Below the pieces are notes generated by a model, which was given only the letters and a program-made list of their open reading frames with translations, was not told where the DNA came from and made no database searches. From Cheilinus undulatus (Eukaryota > Chordata > Actinopteri > Labriformes > Labridae): a stretch of DNA of 64,000 bases. Within the stretch, counting starts at the first letter, position 1, and every line of letters begins with the position of its first letter. Position numbers and translations under genes: made by a program. Shown in pieces: positions 33,901-45,000 of the stretch. Location: positions 1,675,199 through 1,739,198 of the forward strand of contig NC_054870.1 of assembly GCF_018320785.1 (NCBI RefSeq), written 5' to 3'.

Positions 33901-36900
33901 AAATTAACACCAATGTGCAGTGTGCTCTTAATTCCCTCTACTGACACTTTCCTATGCCTGACAGTCTTAAAACAACCATTCAGTAATAACATGTCTTTTC
34001 TCTAAAAGTCACGTTTACTTCTGTAGGTAATATTCAGTAAGGCAGCAGTATTAATTTAAGTCTGATTTATAACCAGCTAAAAACTCTTAACATGAAATTT
34101 AATGCTGTCAAATAAAGGACCTTCTCCATAGCGATATAAAACTACTGTTCATAGAAACATGAACTTTTCATCTTGAAGCATTATCAGAAAGCTCTGTAAG
34201 CAGTGAAACTGAGCCACTCTGGAGTGAAATCAGATGAGTATCAATGACTAATAAACACATCGACTTTCTTTCAGCTGGACCCAGTGGCATATAGGATTGA
34301 GCCCATGATAGTCCCAGACTTGGACTTGAAACCTGTCTTGGTCCCACATCACAAAGGAAGGAAGAGGCTTCATCTAGGTAGAGCATGTTTTTTTTTAATC
34401 TTTTCCCACAGATTACTGGACCATTGTTCATTTCTTAAACAAATTTGTTTAAGCAATGAGTGAATAGTTCTCTTTCACAGTGCCAACACATTTGTCTGTG
34501 CTTTAAATGCCTGAACTAAGTTTTCATAAAGTTCTCTTACTAGTTGTGCACTCATTTCAAACCTCTGTGCCCTTTATGGATGGATTAAAGATTGGAATTA
34601 GCACCTGTGCACTAACATTAATGGTATAGGCAGTTTCAGCTTAAGGTCATGTTAAACCGTGGCAGAAAGGTTTTTCTTTAAAAATATTTTTAAAGGGGAC
34701 ATATTGTGCAAAAATCACTTTTTCAGGCTTTTCTAACAAAAATGTGTGCCCCTGGCCTGTCTACAATCCCCTGAAGTACCAGAAAAATCCATTCCTTCCA
34801 CCCTCCCTTTCTCCACCTTTCAGAAAATGTGTGCTGAAACAAGCCGTTCTCAGATTTTACCCTCATGAACTCATGTGGGGAGTAAGCACCGCCCCCAGGT
34901 TTCGGTTGGCCCTCCCCCTTGGAAGAAAGTTCCTCCCTCCTCTCGTGATCTTCCTCTCAGCTATCAGCTGAGATGCTGGATAGCTCAGTGGGTTACCCTG
35001 CTGACTTTGGTCTGGGAGATTGATGGTTTGAATCCCAGTCAGGTCCTTAACTTTGGATAAAGGTGTCTGTAACATCAGGAGTGCCACATCAATTTCCTGA
35101 GAGGGGTGTGGTCAGGGGCGGAGTCAGACAGTTCATTAACATTTAAAGCCACAGACACAGAAACAGCTGGTTCTGAGCAGGGCTGATACAGAGACCCCTC
35201 TGTTTTAGAAATGCAAAAATGCAATACTGGAATGTTTTTTCAGACCAACTTCACAGGCATGTTTTGGGGACCTCTGAGACTGATAAAACTTGTCTTAGCA
35301 GGGTAAAAAAATATGTACCCTTTAAGGAATGTGATTATTCCAGATAAATCTAGATTTTCCATCCTGAAAAGATAACTCATGAGAATCATGACTATCTGTG
35401 AAAAATACTTTTACAGGGGAATGACAAGCTGTTGGTATTATTGGACACTTTCAGGACATACTGGCTGCTTTCTCCTTTAACTGTATGATTTATTTTATTT
35501 CCAAATTTCAGTGCCTATGTGTTTTAGATAAACATGTTTTAAATTTAGCGTTGTGTTTATATGCAGGCTGCTCCTGTACTTCAGTTACACTTATCGCCAC
35601 TACAGCAAAACGTGGTTAAAAACTGCACTCAGTACTTTACTGAATTTAAAAATCCATTTAAATACTGAATGTAAGACAACATATATTCATCTATATCATC
35701 ATTTATTTCGCCAATACACCATAGATGTCTGGAAAGGGCAGAACCTTTCAAAAAGATCTCAGCAAGTGATTGGACAGATGTTCTGTCACATTCATTAAAG
35801 GCCAATCAGAGCAACAGAACCTATAAATAGACAAATAGTAGGCAAACATCAACCTGGGAAATAAACTGCATAAGGCAAACTGAACAGGCAACTGTTGTGT
35901 TCACTGTCAGCGGAGCCAGTTGGTAAACAAAAAAATCTCTTGCTAAACTCTAGTCATGAAAGAGCAAAGGCTTATTATCCAACAAGAAAATCTCCAGTAT
36001 GTTCTCCAGTCTAAAGTATCTATAAAAAGTATTCTCCCCTTAGATGTTTTACTCTTTAATTGATTTTATTAATCAGTCATGGCTCAGTCAGGCTCAAACA
36101 TCTGGACTCTGGAATTTTTCTCCTTTCTTCTTTGCTAAACTGCTCAAGTTCTGTCAGGTTGTACAGGAATTGAGTGTGAACAGCCCCTTTCATGCCAAGC
36201 CACTAACTCTCTATCGGATTGAGGTCTGGGCTTTGGCATTCACCTTGTTGTCTTTAACGTGCAGCTTTTCCCTGTATGCTTCAGGTCATTGTGTTGCTGG
36301 AAAATAAATCTTCTTCCAAGCTGTAGTTCTCTTGTATTCAGTCTGCAGGAGAACCACAGCTTGGAAGAAGTGCCCTACAGGCTTTTACTATATTTTGCTG
36401 CATTCATTTTATCCTCTATCTTTACAAGCTTTCCAGGGCCGGCTGCTGAGAAGCATCCCCACAGCATGATGCTGTCACCACCGTGCTCCACAGTGGGGAT
36501 GGTGTGTTTGTGGTGATGTCAGTGTTTGGTGTCTTGTCTGATGGTCAAAAAGCTCCATTCTGGTCTCATCAGACCAAAGAACTTTCTTCCTCTTGACCAT
36601 GGAGTCTCCCACATGCCTTTTAGTTAACTCTAGTCCAGACTGAATCCGAGTTTTCTTCAACAGTGTCTTTCTCTTTGCCACTCTCCCATAAAGCTTTGAC
36701 TGGTGAAGAACCCTGCTAACAGTTGTTGTCTGTAGAGTCTCTCCCATCTCAGCTGCTGAAGCTTGGAACTCCTTCAGAGTAGTCATAGGTGTCTTGGTAT
36801 CCTCTCTCACTAGTCTCCTTCTTGCACGCTCACTCAGTTTGTGAGGACAGTCTGATCTAGGCAGATTTACACATGTGACATATTCCTTCATTTCTTCATG

Positions 36901-39015
36901 ATGGATTTAACTGAACTCTGGGGGATGTTCAGAGCCTTGGATGTGTTTCTGTATCCATCCTCTGACTTAGAATTTCCAATAACCTTTTTTCTAAGTCATT
37001 TGGTGTGTCCTTTCGTCTTCATGGTGCAATGGTAGCCAGGAATTTGGATTAACCACTGACTGGACCTTCCAGACACAGGTATCTTTATACTGCAATCACT
37101 GAGACACATTCACTGCACTCAGGGGATCCTTATTTCACTAACTGTGAGACTACTAGCACCAGCTGGCTGGAGGGTAGAATGATCCTTGGCTCGCTCAGGA
37201 AGTGTATGGAAAATTATATTCTTTACAATGGACTTAAATTGTAAAAACAGATTAAATACAACTGGCCTCTTGTTATCTGAATGAGATTTGATGACTAGTT
37301 AACGGCCCACTAATCTGAAGATTAATGATTGGAATATTTCTGTGCACTAAAGCTCTAATTGTTACAAAAGCAGAGCCAGAATTTGTGTGTAAAAGAATCA
37401 GTTTGGATCCTGGTGGCAAAGCTGAAGTGACTGCAAGTTTTCCATGTCACTATGTACCATTTACCATTTGTAATTGCTGGTTATTTAAAATCAAAATCTC
37501 TGTAAAGATGAAGGTTGAAAATCCAGATGTTACATGTGTGTGTGTGTATACGTATATTTATTGTAGTATTTATTTTTAAAGCTTTCCACTCTCACACAGT
37601 TTATAAGGGATCTCTTTGTATTCCAGAGCTGAAGGACAGTCTCTCCAGGATGGGCTCTGATCTAAAGCAGGGCTTTATCAGCTCCCTTAGGACTGCCTGG
37701 CAGACGCTCAATGAATTTGCTCGTGCTCACACCTCATCGGCCCAGCTTCAGGCTGAGCTGGCCATCGTGGCCAATCAGATAGAAGAGCAGGAGAAGCAAG
37801 TTCAGGAGGGTAGGTTTCTTTGAATTTTGGCAGTTTTAAAAATATGTATGTACTGTGAGATTTAGTTCTCAATCCTGTCTACTCTCAGACCACAAGATTC
37901 CAGAAAGCCCTGAGCCACAGAAGGAAGAGGAGCCCGAGGTGAAAATTGGGATGCTGAATGGAGGAAATCGTATTGACTACGTTCTGCAGGAAAAACCCAT
38001 AGAGAGTTTCAATGAGTACCTTTTTGCCCTCCAGAGTCATCTCTGCTACTGGTATGGAGGTCTTCATTTTACTCTGGCTCTTCACTTAACATCCGTTTGA
38101 AATCAGAAGCTTCCAACACTTTGTAATTGCTGCCCTGCAGCCTGTTGCTCCTGCTTCGAGCAAGTTATGTCGACTCTTGGTATAAAGTCCACACTTGACC
38201 CTAAATTAAAAATATTTGAAATTTACAGCAAGTAGTGTAATTGTTTGGTTGCACCACAAAGAAGCAAGTTTCATCTTTACTAGTAGAGCGTTAATGTCCA
38301 AAACAACAGAAATATTGCTGTAGATGTCACCCCCTTAAGCTTCATTTGACCAATCAGTGAACAGCATGGCTAACTTCAGTATTCCCTCTCATGTCTAGAT
38401 GTTTTTAACCAGGCTAACAGCTGAAAATAACTGCCATTAATCCTGAAACAGTGCCAAAAGTGCATGCTAAATATGCTAGATAATGATTAGGTGTTAACTA
38501 AAGGCTACACCCTATGCCTAGAGCTAGCATAAAATAACAGAGGAAGAGCAAGTAAGAGATGATTTAGTTTTACAGAACTGTTGGACGGTGGAAACCGACT
38601 CTGTTCATGAAAACAAAAGTGTCACTAAACCTTCTGCTGAATAAACACCTAGCAGGTTTACTAGTGATCAGTGGACGCTATGATTCGATTACCATGAAAA
38701 TAATTTTTGACAATAAATGTAATGATTCCATCTTATCATTTGTAGATTATTTCTGCTCTTACTTTAATTATAGTAAACTAAAATAAACAAGCTTGAAATG
38801 GAGTCAAACCTGCAGTATTTCTCCTCTATAATCCTGCTCTAATATTTGACATCAGATACCTGCTGCTCATGAATTTAAGGTTCAATTTATGAATGAAAAT
38901 AAATAAATAAATGTTCCCTTTTGTTTCTTTTAGGCAATCTGAAGACACAGCTCTGCTTCTTCTCAAAGAGATCTACAAGACTATGGGGATCCATCCAGAA
39001 CAACTAGCACACTGA
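21962..39015 (+). CDS. sec23ip: SEC23-interacting protein (DDHD/SAM/WWE phospholipase-like), complete
   Basis: SEC23IP (p125) binds the COPII subunit SEC23 at ER exit sites and belongs to the intracellular PLA1-like DDHD family. Exons: 21962-22091, 23906-24402, 24494-24686, 24796-24989, 25097-25186, 25267-25387, 25670-25759, 25853-25994, 29126-29334, 29424-29515, 29789-29944, 32484-32579, 32668-32838, 32923-33078, 34275-34377, 37627-37809, 37889-38051, 38934-39015. They total 2868 nt, 955 residues plus TGA; human is about 1000. The order is a Pro/Ser-rich N-terminus (about 1-235, containing NPYRHTP), a WWE-like region (from HWFYCK, about 240-330), lipase motif GHSLG with the serine near residue 554 (split across exons 9/10), a SAM domain (about 600-668, [10 protein letters not shown] to [13 protein letters not shown]) and a DDHD domain (about 730-950, including [31 protein letters not shown]). 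All introns use GT-AG. Exon 1 ends at the GTGAGC donor because exon 2 needs a phase-1 partner. Confidence 0.96.
22905..23632 (+). mobile_element. Non-autonomous hAT element, CAGGGGTGTCAAACTC family, copy A
   Basis: Termini CAGGGGTGTCAAACTCAA and TTGAGTTTGACACCCCTG, flanked by 8-bp sequences CTCTAAGG / CCCTAAGT (6 of 8 match). The 728-bp interior consists of degenerate units around GTCAAAATATGA. It lies in sec23ip intron 1. Confidence 0.88.
26117..26655 (+). mobile_element. Internally deleted mariner/Tc1-like element
   Basis: Termini ACTCATTGGCCACTTTATTAG and CTAATAAAGTGGCCAGTGA. Only fragments of the transposase region remain (about 540 bp in all). Same family as 13340-16320. It lies in sec23ip intron 8. 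Confidence 0.85.
27036..27381. mobile_element. Non-autonomous hAT-like element (TAGGGCTGGGCAA family)
   Basis: Begins TAGGGCTGGGCAAGTAATC and ends GGTCTGCCCTA. Related to the host element at 43710-46375. The 8-bp flanks do not match, so the boundaries are approximate. Confidence 0.55.
28005..28787. mobile_element. hAT-like element with TTTTTGCC array, copy 1 (left end lost)
   Basis: The right end (GGTTGAATAACACTG) matches copies at 31537-32368 and 50437-53916. The interior is an array of short T-rich units such as TTTTTGCCACTTTT interspersed with CATTTAAGCTACCTTTTGCC. The left terminus was replaced by other repeat sequence. It lies in sec23ip intron 8. Confidence 0.75.
29590..29722 (+). repeat. 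SINE/LINE 3' tail with (ATT)n
   Basis: Contains TGTAAAGCGTCCTTGGG and GGCGCTATATAAATTCAAG followed by an ATT run, the usual 3' tail of many teleost retroposons. No upstream promoter portion was identified. It lies in sec23ip intron 10. Confidence 0.6.
30106..30975 (+). mobile_element. Non-autonomous hAT element, CAGGGGTGTCAAACTC family, copy B
   Basis: Perfect 8-bp target-site duplication ATTTATAT (30098-30105 and 30976-30983). Starts CAGGGGTGTCAAACTCAA and ends TTGAGTTTGACACCTGTG. It is 870 bp and non-coding. It lies in sec23ip intron 11. Confidence 0.93.
31537..32368 (+). mobile_element. hAT-like element with TTTTTGCC array, copy 2
   Basis: Starts CAGTGATACTCAACGTGTGG and ends GGTTGAGTAACGCTG. 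The flanking 8-mers are GTCCAGAG / GTCTAGAG (7 of 8). 832 bp, with an interior array of TTTTTGCC-type units. It lies in sec23ip intron 11. Confidence 0.88.
33430..33910. repeat. TTTTAGTC-rich dispersed repeat
   Basis: After a poly-T run (about 33430-33449) the sequence repeats TTTTAGTC-type words and ends GACAAAATTAACACC. A degenerate relative occupies about 54900-55305. The class is unknown. It lies in sec23ip intron 14. Confidence 0.5.
34694..35321. mobile_element. TTAA-flanked DNA transposon (non-autonomous)
   Basis: Inverted termini AGGGGACATATTGTGC and ATATGTACCCT are bounded by TTAA on both sides (34690-34693 and 35322-35325), as for piggyBac or Kolobok elements. 628 bp, without transposase. 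It contains a tRNA-derived SINE. It lies in sec23ip intron 15. Confidence 0.75.
34974..35075 (+). mobile_element. tRNA-derived SINE fragment
   Basis: Contains an A-box-like TAGCTCAGTGGG and a B-box-like GGTTTGAATCCC at tRNA spacing, followed by GGATAAAGGTGTCTG, resembling the GGATAAAAGCGTCTGC motif of teleost SINEs. It is nested in the TTAA element. Confidence 0.75.
36012..37200 (-). mobile_element. Degenerate Tc1-like transposon
   Basis: The minus-strand frame at 36475-36891 encodes a Tc1 N-terminal half ([27 protein letters not shown] with the first Asp). The rest, to about 36050, is in broken frames. The left terminus is near AGTATCTATAAAAAGTATTC; the right terminus is unclear. It lies in sec23ip intron 15. 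Confidence 0.75.
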
Positions 39016-39220
39016 TACGTTCCTATGCTGAAATAAGCCCGTCTGAAATCTTTGTTTTTTTTTTCCTTGATGATTTTCATGATGTTTTTCTGAATTTTGA
39101 GTATGATTTTTACTCCCAGTTTCTATTCATGTAGTTTGCTGTGTCAGATTGACAAAAACAATGTACAGTATAATGCCATCTGTCTTAAAGTAACAAAAAT
39201 ATAAATAGCTTTTAGAGTAA

Positions 39221-39226
39221 AATAAA
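39221..39226 (+). terminator. sec23ip: sec23ip poly(A) signal
   Basis: A canonical AATAAA lies about 205 bases after the sec23ip TGA, followed by T-rich sequence at 39240-39260. No competing AATAAA occurs between the stop codon and this site, so a short 3'UTR is likely. Confidence 0.6.
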
Positions 39227-40061
39227 GACGCATAAATATGTTTGATATTTTATTTTTATTGTATAAATAATAGGGCTGGTCAGGTTTACTAAGCATTATG
39301 AAATCAAATGCAGTCAGAGTCAGACTTTTGTCAGTTTTACTTCATAGCCAAAAATTAGACATTATTTTACTGCCACAACTTTTTCTGTTTTTAATGTTGG
39401 AGGAAGTTTTCACTGTAGAGTGAGACAAATGTCAGACTATCTAGAAAAAGCTGTGATAATATAACTAGGGATGCACAATATCAACATTATAGCTTTATCA
39501 GCAGATCCTAGCTCAAGAAATAAAATTAGCAGCACATATGAACATCTCTGCCGTACTTTACAGCTGTTATAACAGACAAACATGTCTGCAGTAGGGAAAA
39601 AGAGAAGATTCTGGGAGACGGGCCGGTACGCAGGTGTACATCCTCGTTTATTAACTCGATTCAAACTGATGGAAATGTCCATTAATGGGCCGACATGTTT
39701 AGCATTGGTTGGTGTTAATTTCCATTCAAAAGCTTAGAAACATCGATTTTATTTGACAACACTGAGATAAATAGTTTAATTGCTCATTTACATAAAAATG
39801 TCCACTAAATCGATGGTTTCTTGAGTTTAAAGAAGTAAAGTCAGTTCTGTCACCAGACAGCGCTGCTTTCTTCTTCCTTTATTTAATGGTGGTTAGCAAA
39901 CAGCATTCAGATGTGCAGCGCCCACTTTCTGGTGGTGCTGCATCAGTAAAAATTATGTAAATTAAAGGGTTGAAGTCAGATAATAGTCATATGAAAATCT
40001 AGTTTTAAACAGTGTCTGAATATTCAAAGTGATGGCCCATCCTTTGCTTCACCTTATAAGG

Positions 40062-40914
40062 CACGGGTGTCAAACTCAAGGCCCAGGGGCCAAATCCGGC
40101 CCACAAGATGATCTCATATTTCTGTTCTAACTGGCCCATCAGTCTGAGGTCTGCAGAGTTCTTAAAGTATAAAAATGTGAACTTATCCTGATGATTTAAT
40201 ATATCCTTGTTAAGTCATAAAATCTGAAAAAGGAGTAAAAATATTTCGATAAGAAGTCAGAAATGTGGGAAAAAGAATTAATTTGTGTTTTAATCTCACA
40301 TTTTCAATTTAGCATCTCACAGTCAGGACTCAAATTTAGGATTTTGACTTTTTATTTTTTACTTTAAGCATTACAACTCATAATTTTGACTTCTCATAAT
40401 ATTTTGAGCTTTAGGATTCATAAATCTAATTTTGAATCCATATTTTGACCTTGTTAACCAATAATTTTATATTTCTTCTCATATGGTCAACTTCAAACTT
40501 TTACTTCATAATCCCATAGTTTGACCTTTTAGACTTACAATTTAAAATTTGAATCATATTTTGACTTTTAATTTCATGATTATAATTGTATTTCATATTT
40601 TGACCTTTTAAACTCATGATTTTGACCTTCTTTCTAATACATTTGCCTTTAAAAAACATTATTTTTCGATTTCAATTTCATGTTTTGACCTTTTTGAACA
40701 ACTACATTTACTTTTCTCAGATTGTGAGCATTTAAATTTATCTTTTTAACTTTTTAAATGTCACAATCAATCATCAGTGCTAAGTTTCTTTCATATTTTA
40801 TTACTGGTGAGATGAGGTTGACAGGTTCTGGTGAAGAAGGTGACCCTGTTAGGCCCTCAGGTTAGACCTGAATCCAGAATCTGGCTCCTGCTGTGATTGA
40901 GTTTGACACCCCTG
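40062..40914 (-). mobile_element. Non-autonomous hAT element, CAGGGGTGTCAAACTC family, copy C
   Basis: Inverted relative to copies A and B. Flanking 8-mers TTATAAGG / TTATAAGT (7 of 8). 853 bp. It lies between the convergent genes sec23ip and csgalnact2. Confidence 0.9.
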
Positions 40915-42039
40915 TTATAAGTCAAGAATTATGTTTGCTAAGTTTAAGCCTTGTATACATTAGGGTCAGAAAAAAAATCAGTTTGGAAATATCAGCAGGT
41001 AAGATATCAGAAAAATTCTATATTGTGCATTCTTAAATCAAATTTATTGCAAGATACTTAAATGTGAAGAGGATGACTCCCTGTCACACAACGTATGTTT
41101 TTACAGCTGTATTTTATTCTAATTTTAGTGAATGAACTGTTGTGCTGTATATGAAATGATCAGCCTGATGTTATCTGGCAAAGCTTCACTTTTATAGCAC
41201 TGAAAGCATGAAGGTATGTACAACTAAAGATTCAAATCATGTTCAATACAAAAACCATGAAAAGTATTTACATTTGTGGCTGTAACATTCATTCTCTAAG
41301 TTATTATTAAAACAATAGTACTGGTCCACACAGACCTGCTTTAGCCCTGCATGCTACAAGCATATCTCTGCATGAGATGTCCCTTTTTTCCATTTTCTAC
41401 AACATATTCACTCAGGAACAGTTTATACAAAACAAAGCTTTTCATAATGGAACAGCAATTGTATTGCTACGTTGGTTAACCTGCAGAAAGCTTGAAATCA
41501 GAGGGGATTAGATGCTTCCTATGCAGTCTTTTTTTTTTATTTTCATAGAATGTACAACTTAACTGGAAATGTTATTTATTTAAAGCATTTTCCCCCTAAA
41601 AGGTCAATATATGTTGACTGCTATATGTATTTGCTCGATGCAAACCTGTCATGTAGAAATAATCTGACTCAGCTAAAACCAAATTCCCAGAATGCATTGG
41701 AAGGACTTTAAGCAGTAAAACAGGTGAATATGGTTAAGAAACTGCTGACAATTCAGGAGCTCTAAATGAAGCACAATGGCATAATAAGTTATGTGACCCG
41801 AGGCGGTGACAGCATGCTGTCAGGTAAAATTTGATCGATCTGATTGTGCATTCCTGTCTGACAACACTGTGACTCATCAAGAAGAGTTGTACCATGTGTG
41901 AAGTTTCACATTGATGATATTTTTACATTCGTCTGCTGCTGTGCGATGAAATGCAGGAGGATCCATGTAAACAGGTCTTTGCTGTAGTGCAGTAATAACG
42001 TCAGCTCATCACAGTATTAAGGTTGGAATATTTGAAGGC
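40915..42039 (-). other. csgalnact2: Likely csgalnact2 3'UTR
   Basis: Follows the csgalnact2 TGA. Candidate minus-strand AATAAA signals (plus TTTATT) lie at 41575-41580, 41537-41542 and 41043-41048. No gene or recognised repeat was found. Confidence 0.45.
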
Positions 42040-45000
42040 TCAGTCTTCTGTCTTGCTCTGAGTCTTATAGGCCTGCTTGCGTAGGTGAGACTCGATCTCT
42101 TCACGGAAAACCAACATTCCTAGGTGGGAATGGGACGCTTCATTCATCGCCTTTGACTGTATGCACATGCGGTACTGCTCTGGTGTTAGCTCATCTGCAC
42201 ACCGCTTCTCATGCCACAGGTGGAAAAGACCAGACACCGGTGTTCTTATCACTATGAGGTCACTCCGAAGGTATTTTCTGTACAAGTGGACATCCTCCAC
42301 TCCCCAGCCTTTGACTTCAAGATCAAATCCACCTGCATTTATTCAACCAATGCGTAAAACATTAGTAAGCATGAATACAAGAACACTTACTATAGGATCA
42401 AACTGAGAGATAGGTTCTTACCGATATTTAGAAAATCTGACCGGTACTGACAAGTCATTCCAAAGCCAAAATCTCTCCAAAATCCAGCATCTTTTTTGTG
42501 GATCTATTTGAAAAGAAGAACACAAGTCATAATAGATAAGCCCATTTACAACCTTACATCTACTGTTGATAATGTTAATGTTCAACTACGAATCTACGAG
42601 CTGCTTCTACTGATACCTGTCCTCTCATTTCATCTTAATTGATAATGTTGATATTTGAATGGTTAGTCTTCTGTAAACATGCTAATTCTTCACATATTGA
42701 TACATTTATTACTGCCATTGCAGCCAAATCCAAGGAAATAAAGTGAAGATGGAATTATTGTTGGATTTGTTTGTAGTTGTAAACTTATTCTCCCTCTTTC
42801 TGCATCTCCTGCTTTCCCTGCTTGTTAAAACTGAAACTCTGCTAAATGTGGCTTAGTGCTGTATTGATTCTGGATTAATGTTGGGTCTTTGTAGCTAATA
42901 GAGTAAAATCTAGACCTGCCTATTTTTAGGATCTTAAGATAACACTGGCACATAACAAAGATTAATTACAAAACAACAATGAAGCCATGTCAAATACTCC
43001 TCTGTGCTTTCTTGATTTGTTGGGTTAAGTTTTCACTGCACATGCATTAATGTTTCAGAAAAGTGGGAGCAATCCTACATTCACTAATTAAACTTAGAAA
43101 CCAACAGCAATGACATTTCTGATTACTTATCAGTGATTTTTTAGATGAATACATGTAGAATTATGATTTTTTAAACCATAAGAGGACCATTGAAGCCCAT
43201 AGAAGGCTGTTAAAGCTAGAAGGACCGTTTACTGTGTCTTCTTTGTCTTCCTGTCCTTCTGAAAGTTCTGTTTTCAGAACTTCTGATCACTAATCAGTCT
43301 GCTTAAACAGCTGTTTCTGCACAGATGCAAACAATAATAGTGTTTTGTCTCTGTTTAAAACACCTGAGCATGACAAACACACTGCAGTCAATCAAAATGA
43401 ACAAAAACATAAGGACATTTCTACAGTGTTTTAGGGCCTGTGTCCATAGCAGTCTTTTTTAGTGCTGACAGTGCTTATTTTTGATTCAAAACCGATGTAG
43501 TCAGTGTCAGCTGTTTTTTTCGCCACGCTTAAAGCATTCTCGGTTGAAATCTGCTCAACTTTTGGAACAGTGCTGCTCCTCAGTGTCACTCTCTCTCACT
43601 TCTCAATAAAAATCAGGAAGACAATAGCAGAAGAGGAACTGATCTAACTGCTTTCTACCTCTTTTTCCATGGTAGTTTTCCGGTCTGCAGCTGCTGCCTG
43701 TGTCAGGACTAGGGCTGAATGATTTGGAAAAATAATCTATTGCGATTTTTTTACACAGTATTGCAATGACAATCTGAAATGCGATTATTCCTTAAGTTCA
43801 TCATCTTATGTACAGTGCTTAACAAATGTATTAGACCACCTGTCATAAAAATGAAAAAACAAATATTTTAGAAATCTTTCAAAAACTTGTTTAAAACTAA
43901 AAATGTTATTGTTATTTATTTAGCAAATAAACTTAAACAACTAAATAGTTCTTTATCACACATAATAACCAAAAAACTTCATATTGTGTATGGCCTCCTT
44001 TGGCCTTGATAACAGCTTGCATTCTTGCTGCCATTGTTTTTATCTACTTTTCCACAGTCTCTTTTGTTATTGAGTTCCAAATAGTTTCTAGCTGTTCCCA
44101 CAGACTTGCTTCAAATGAAACTTTTGTGCTATCAATCTTTGAATCTACTAAATCCCAAATTTGTTCATTGGATTCAAATCCAGACTTTGACTTGGCCAGT
44201 CCATCAGTTCCAGTACTCCAGATTCCTTCTCCTTGGTCAAATAGTCTCTGCACAGCTTTGAAGTATGCTTGGGGTCATTGTCTTGTTGGAATATGAACCC
44301 ACGACCAATCAGATTCAGTCCAGAAGGGATTCCATGATGCACGAAGATGTGGTAGATGTTCATGATACCGCTGATTTTCACTAATTTGCCCACACCATAT
44401 CCACAAATGGAACCCGATACTATAATGGAATCTCCACCGTGTTTCACTGTGGGTGACATGCATCTGGCATCAAGACGTTCTCCAGCTTTTCTGCGGACAT
44501 AAACATGACAATGCTGACGGAAGAGTTCAAACTTGGACTCGTCCGTCCAGAGTACCTTCTTCCAGTCATCAACAGTCCAGTGTTTGTGCTCCCTGGCAAA
44601 TCTGAAGCCTTTCTGGATGTTTGCAGGCCTCAATATTGGCTTCTTAGCAGCTATTCTTCCCTTTAAGCCTCGTTTAAGCCTCGTCTGCTTATGGTCATTC
44701 TGGAGACTTTCTCAGACTCTGATCTAGAAGCACTCATCTCTGCCTGAAGATCAGCAGTGGTCACCATTCTGTCTCTGGTACTTCAAATCTTGACGTGTCT
44801 GACATCTGCTTCCCTTAACTTTGATTTCCTGCCTCTTCCTTGGCGCATTTTGTAAGTACCAGTCTCTGCAATTGACTCCAAAGCATACTTGACCACACTG
44901 TGAGAAAACTTTATGTCTTTCCCTATTTGTCTCAGAGACCATCCAGCATCATGAAGTGCTTTAATGCAGACTCTTTCATTTTCAGTCAGCTCTCCATGTT

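Noticed and set aside
34974..35046. tRNA-like A and B boxes suggesting a tRNA gene
   Set aside because: No cloverleaf could be closed by eye, and the SINE-type GGATAAA tail follows; it is a tRNA-derived SINE.
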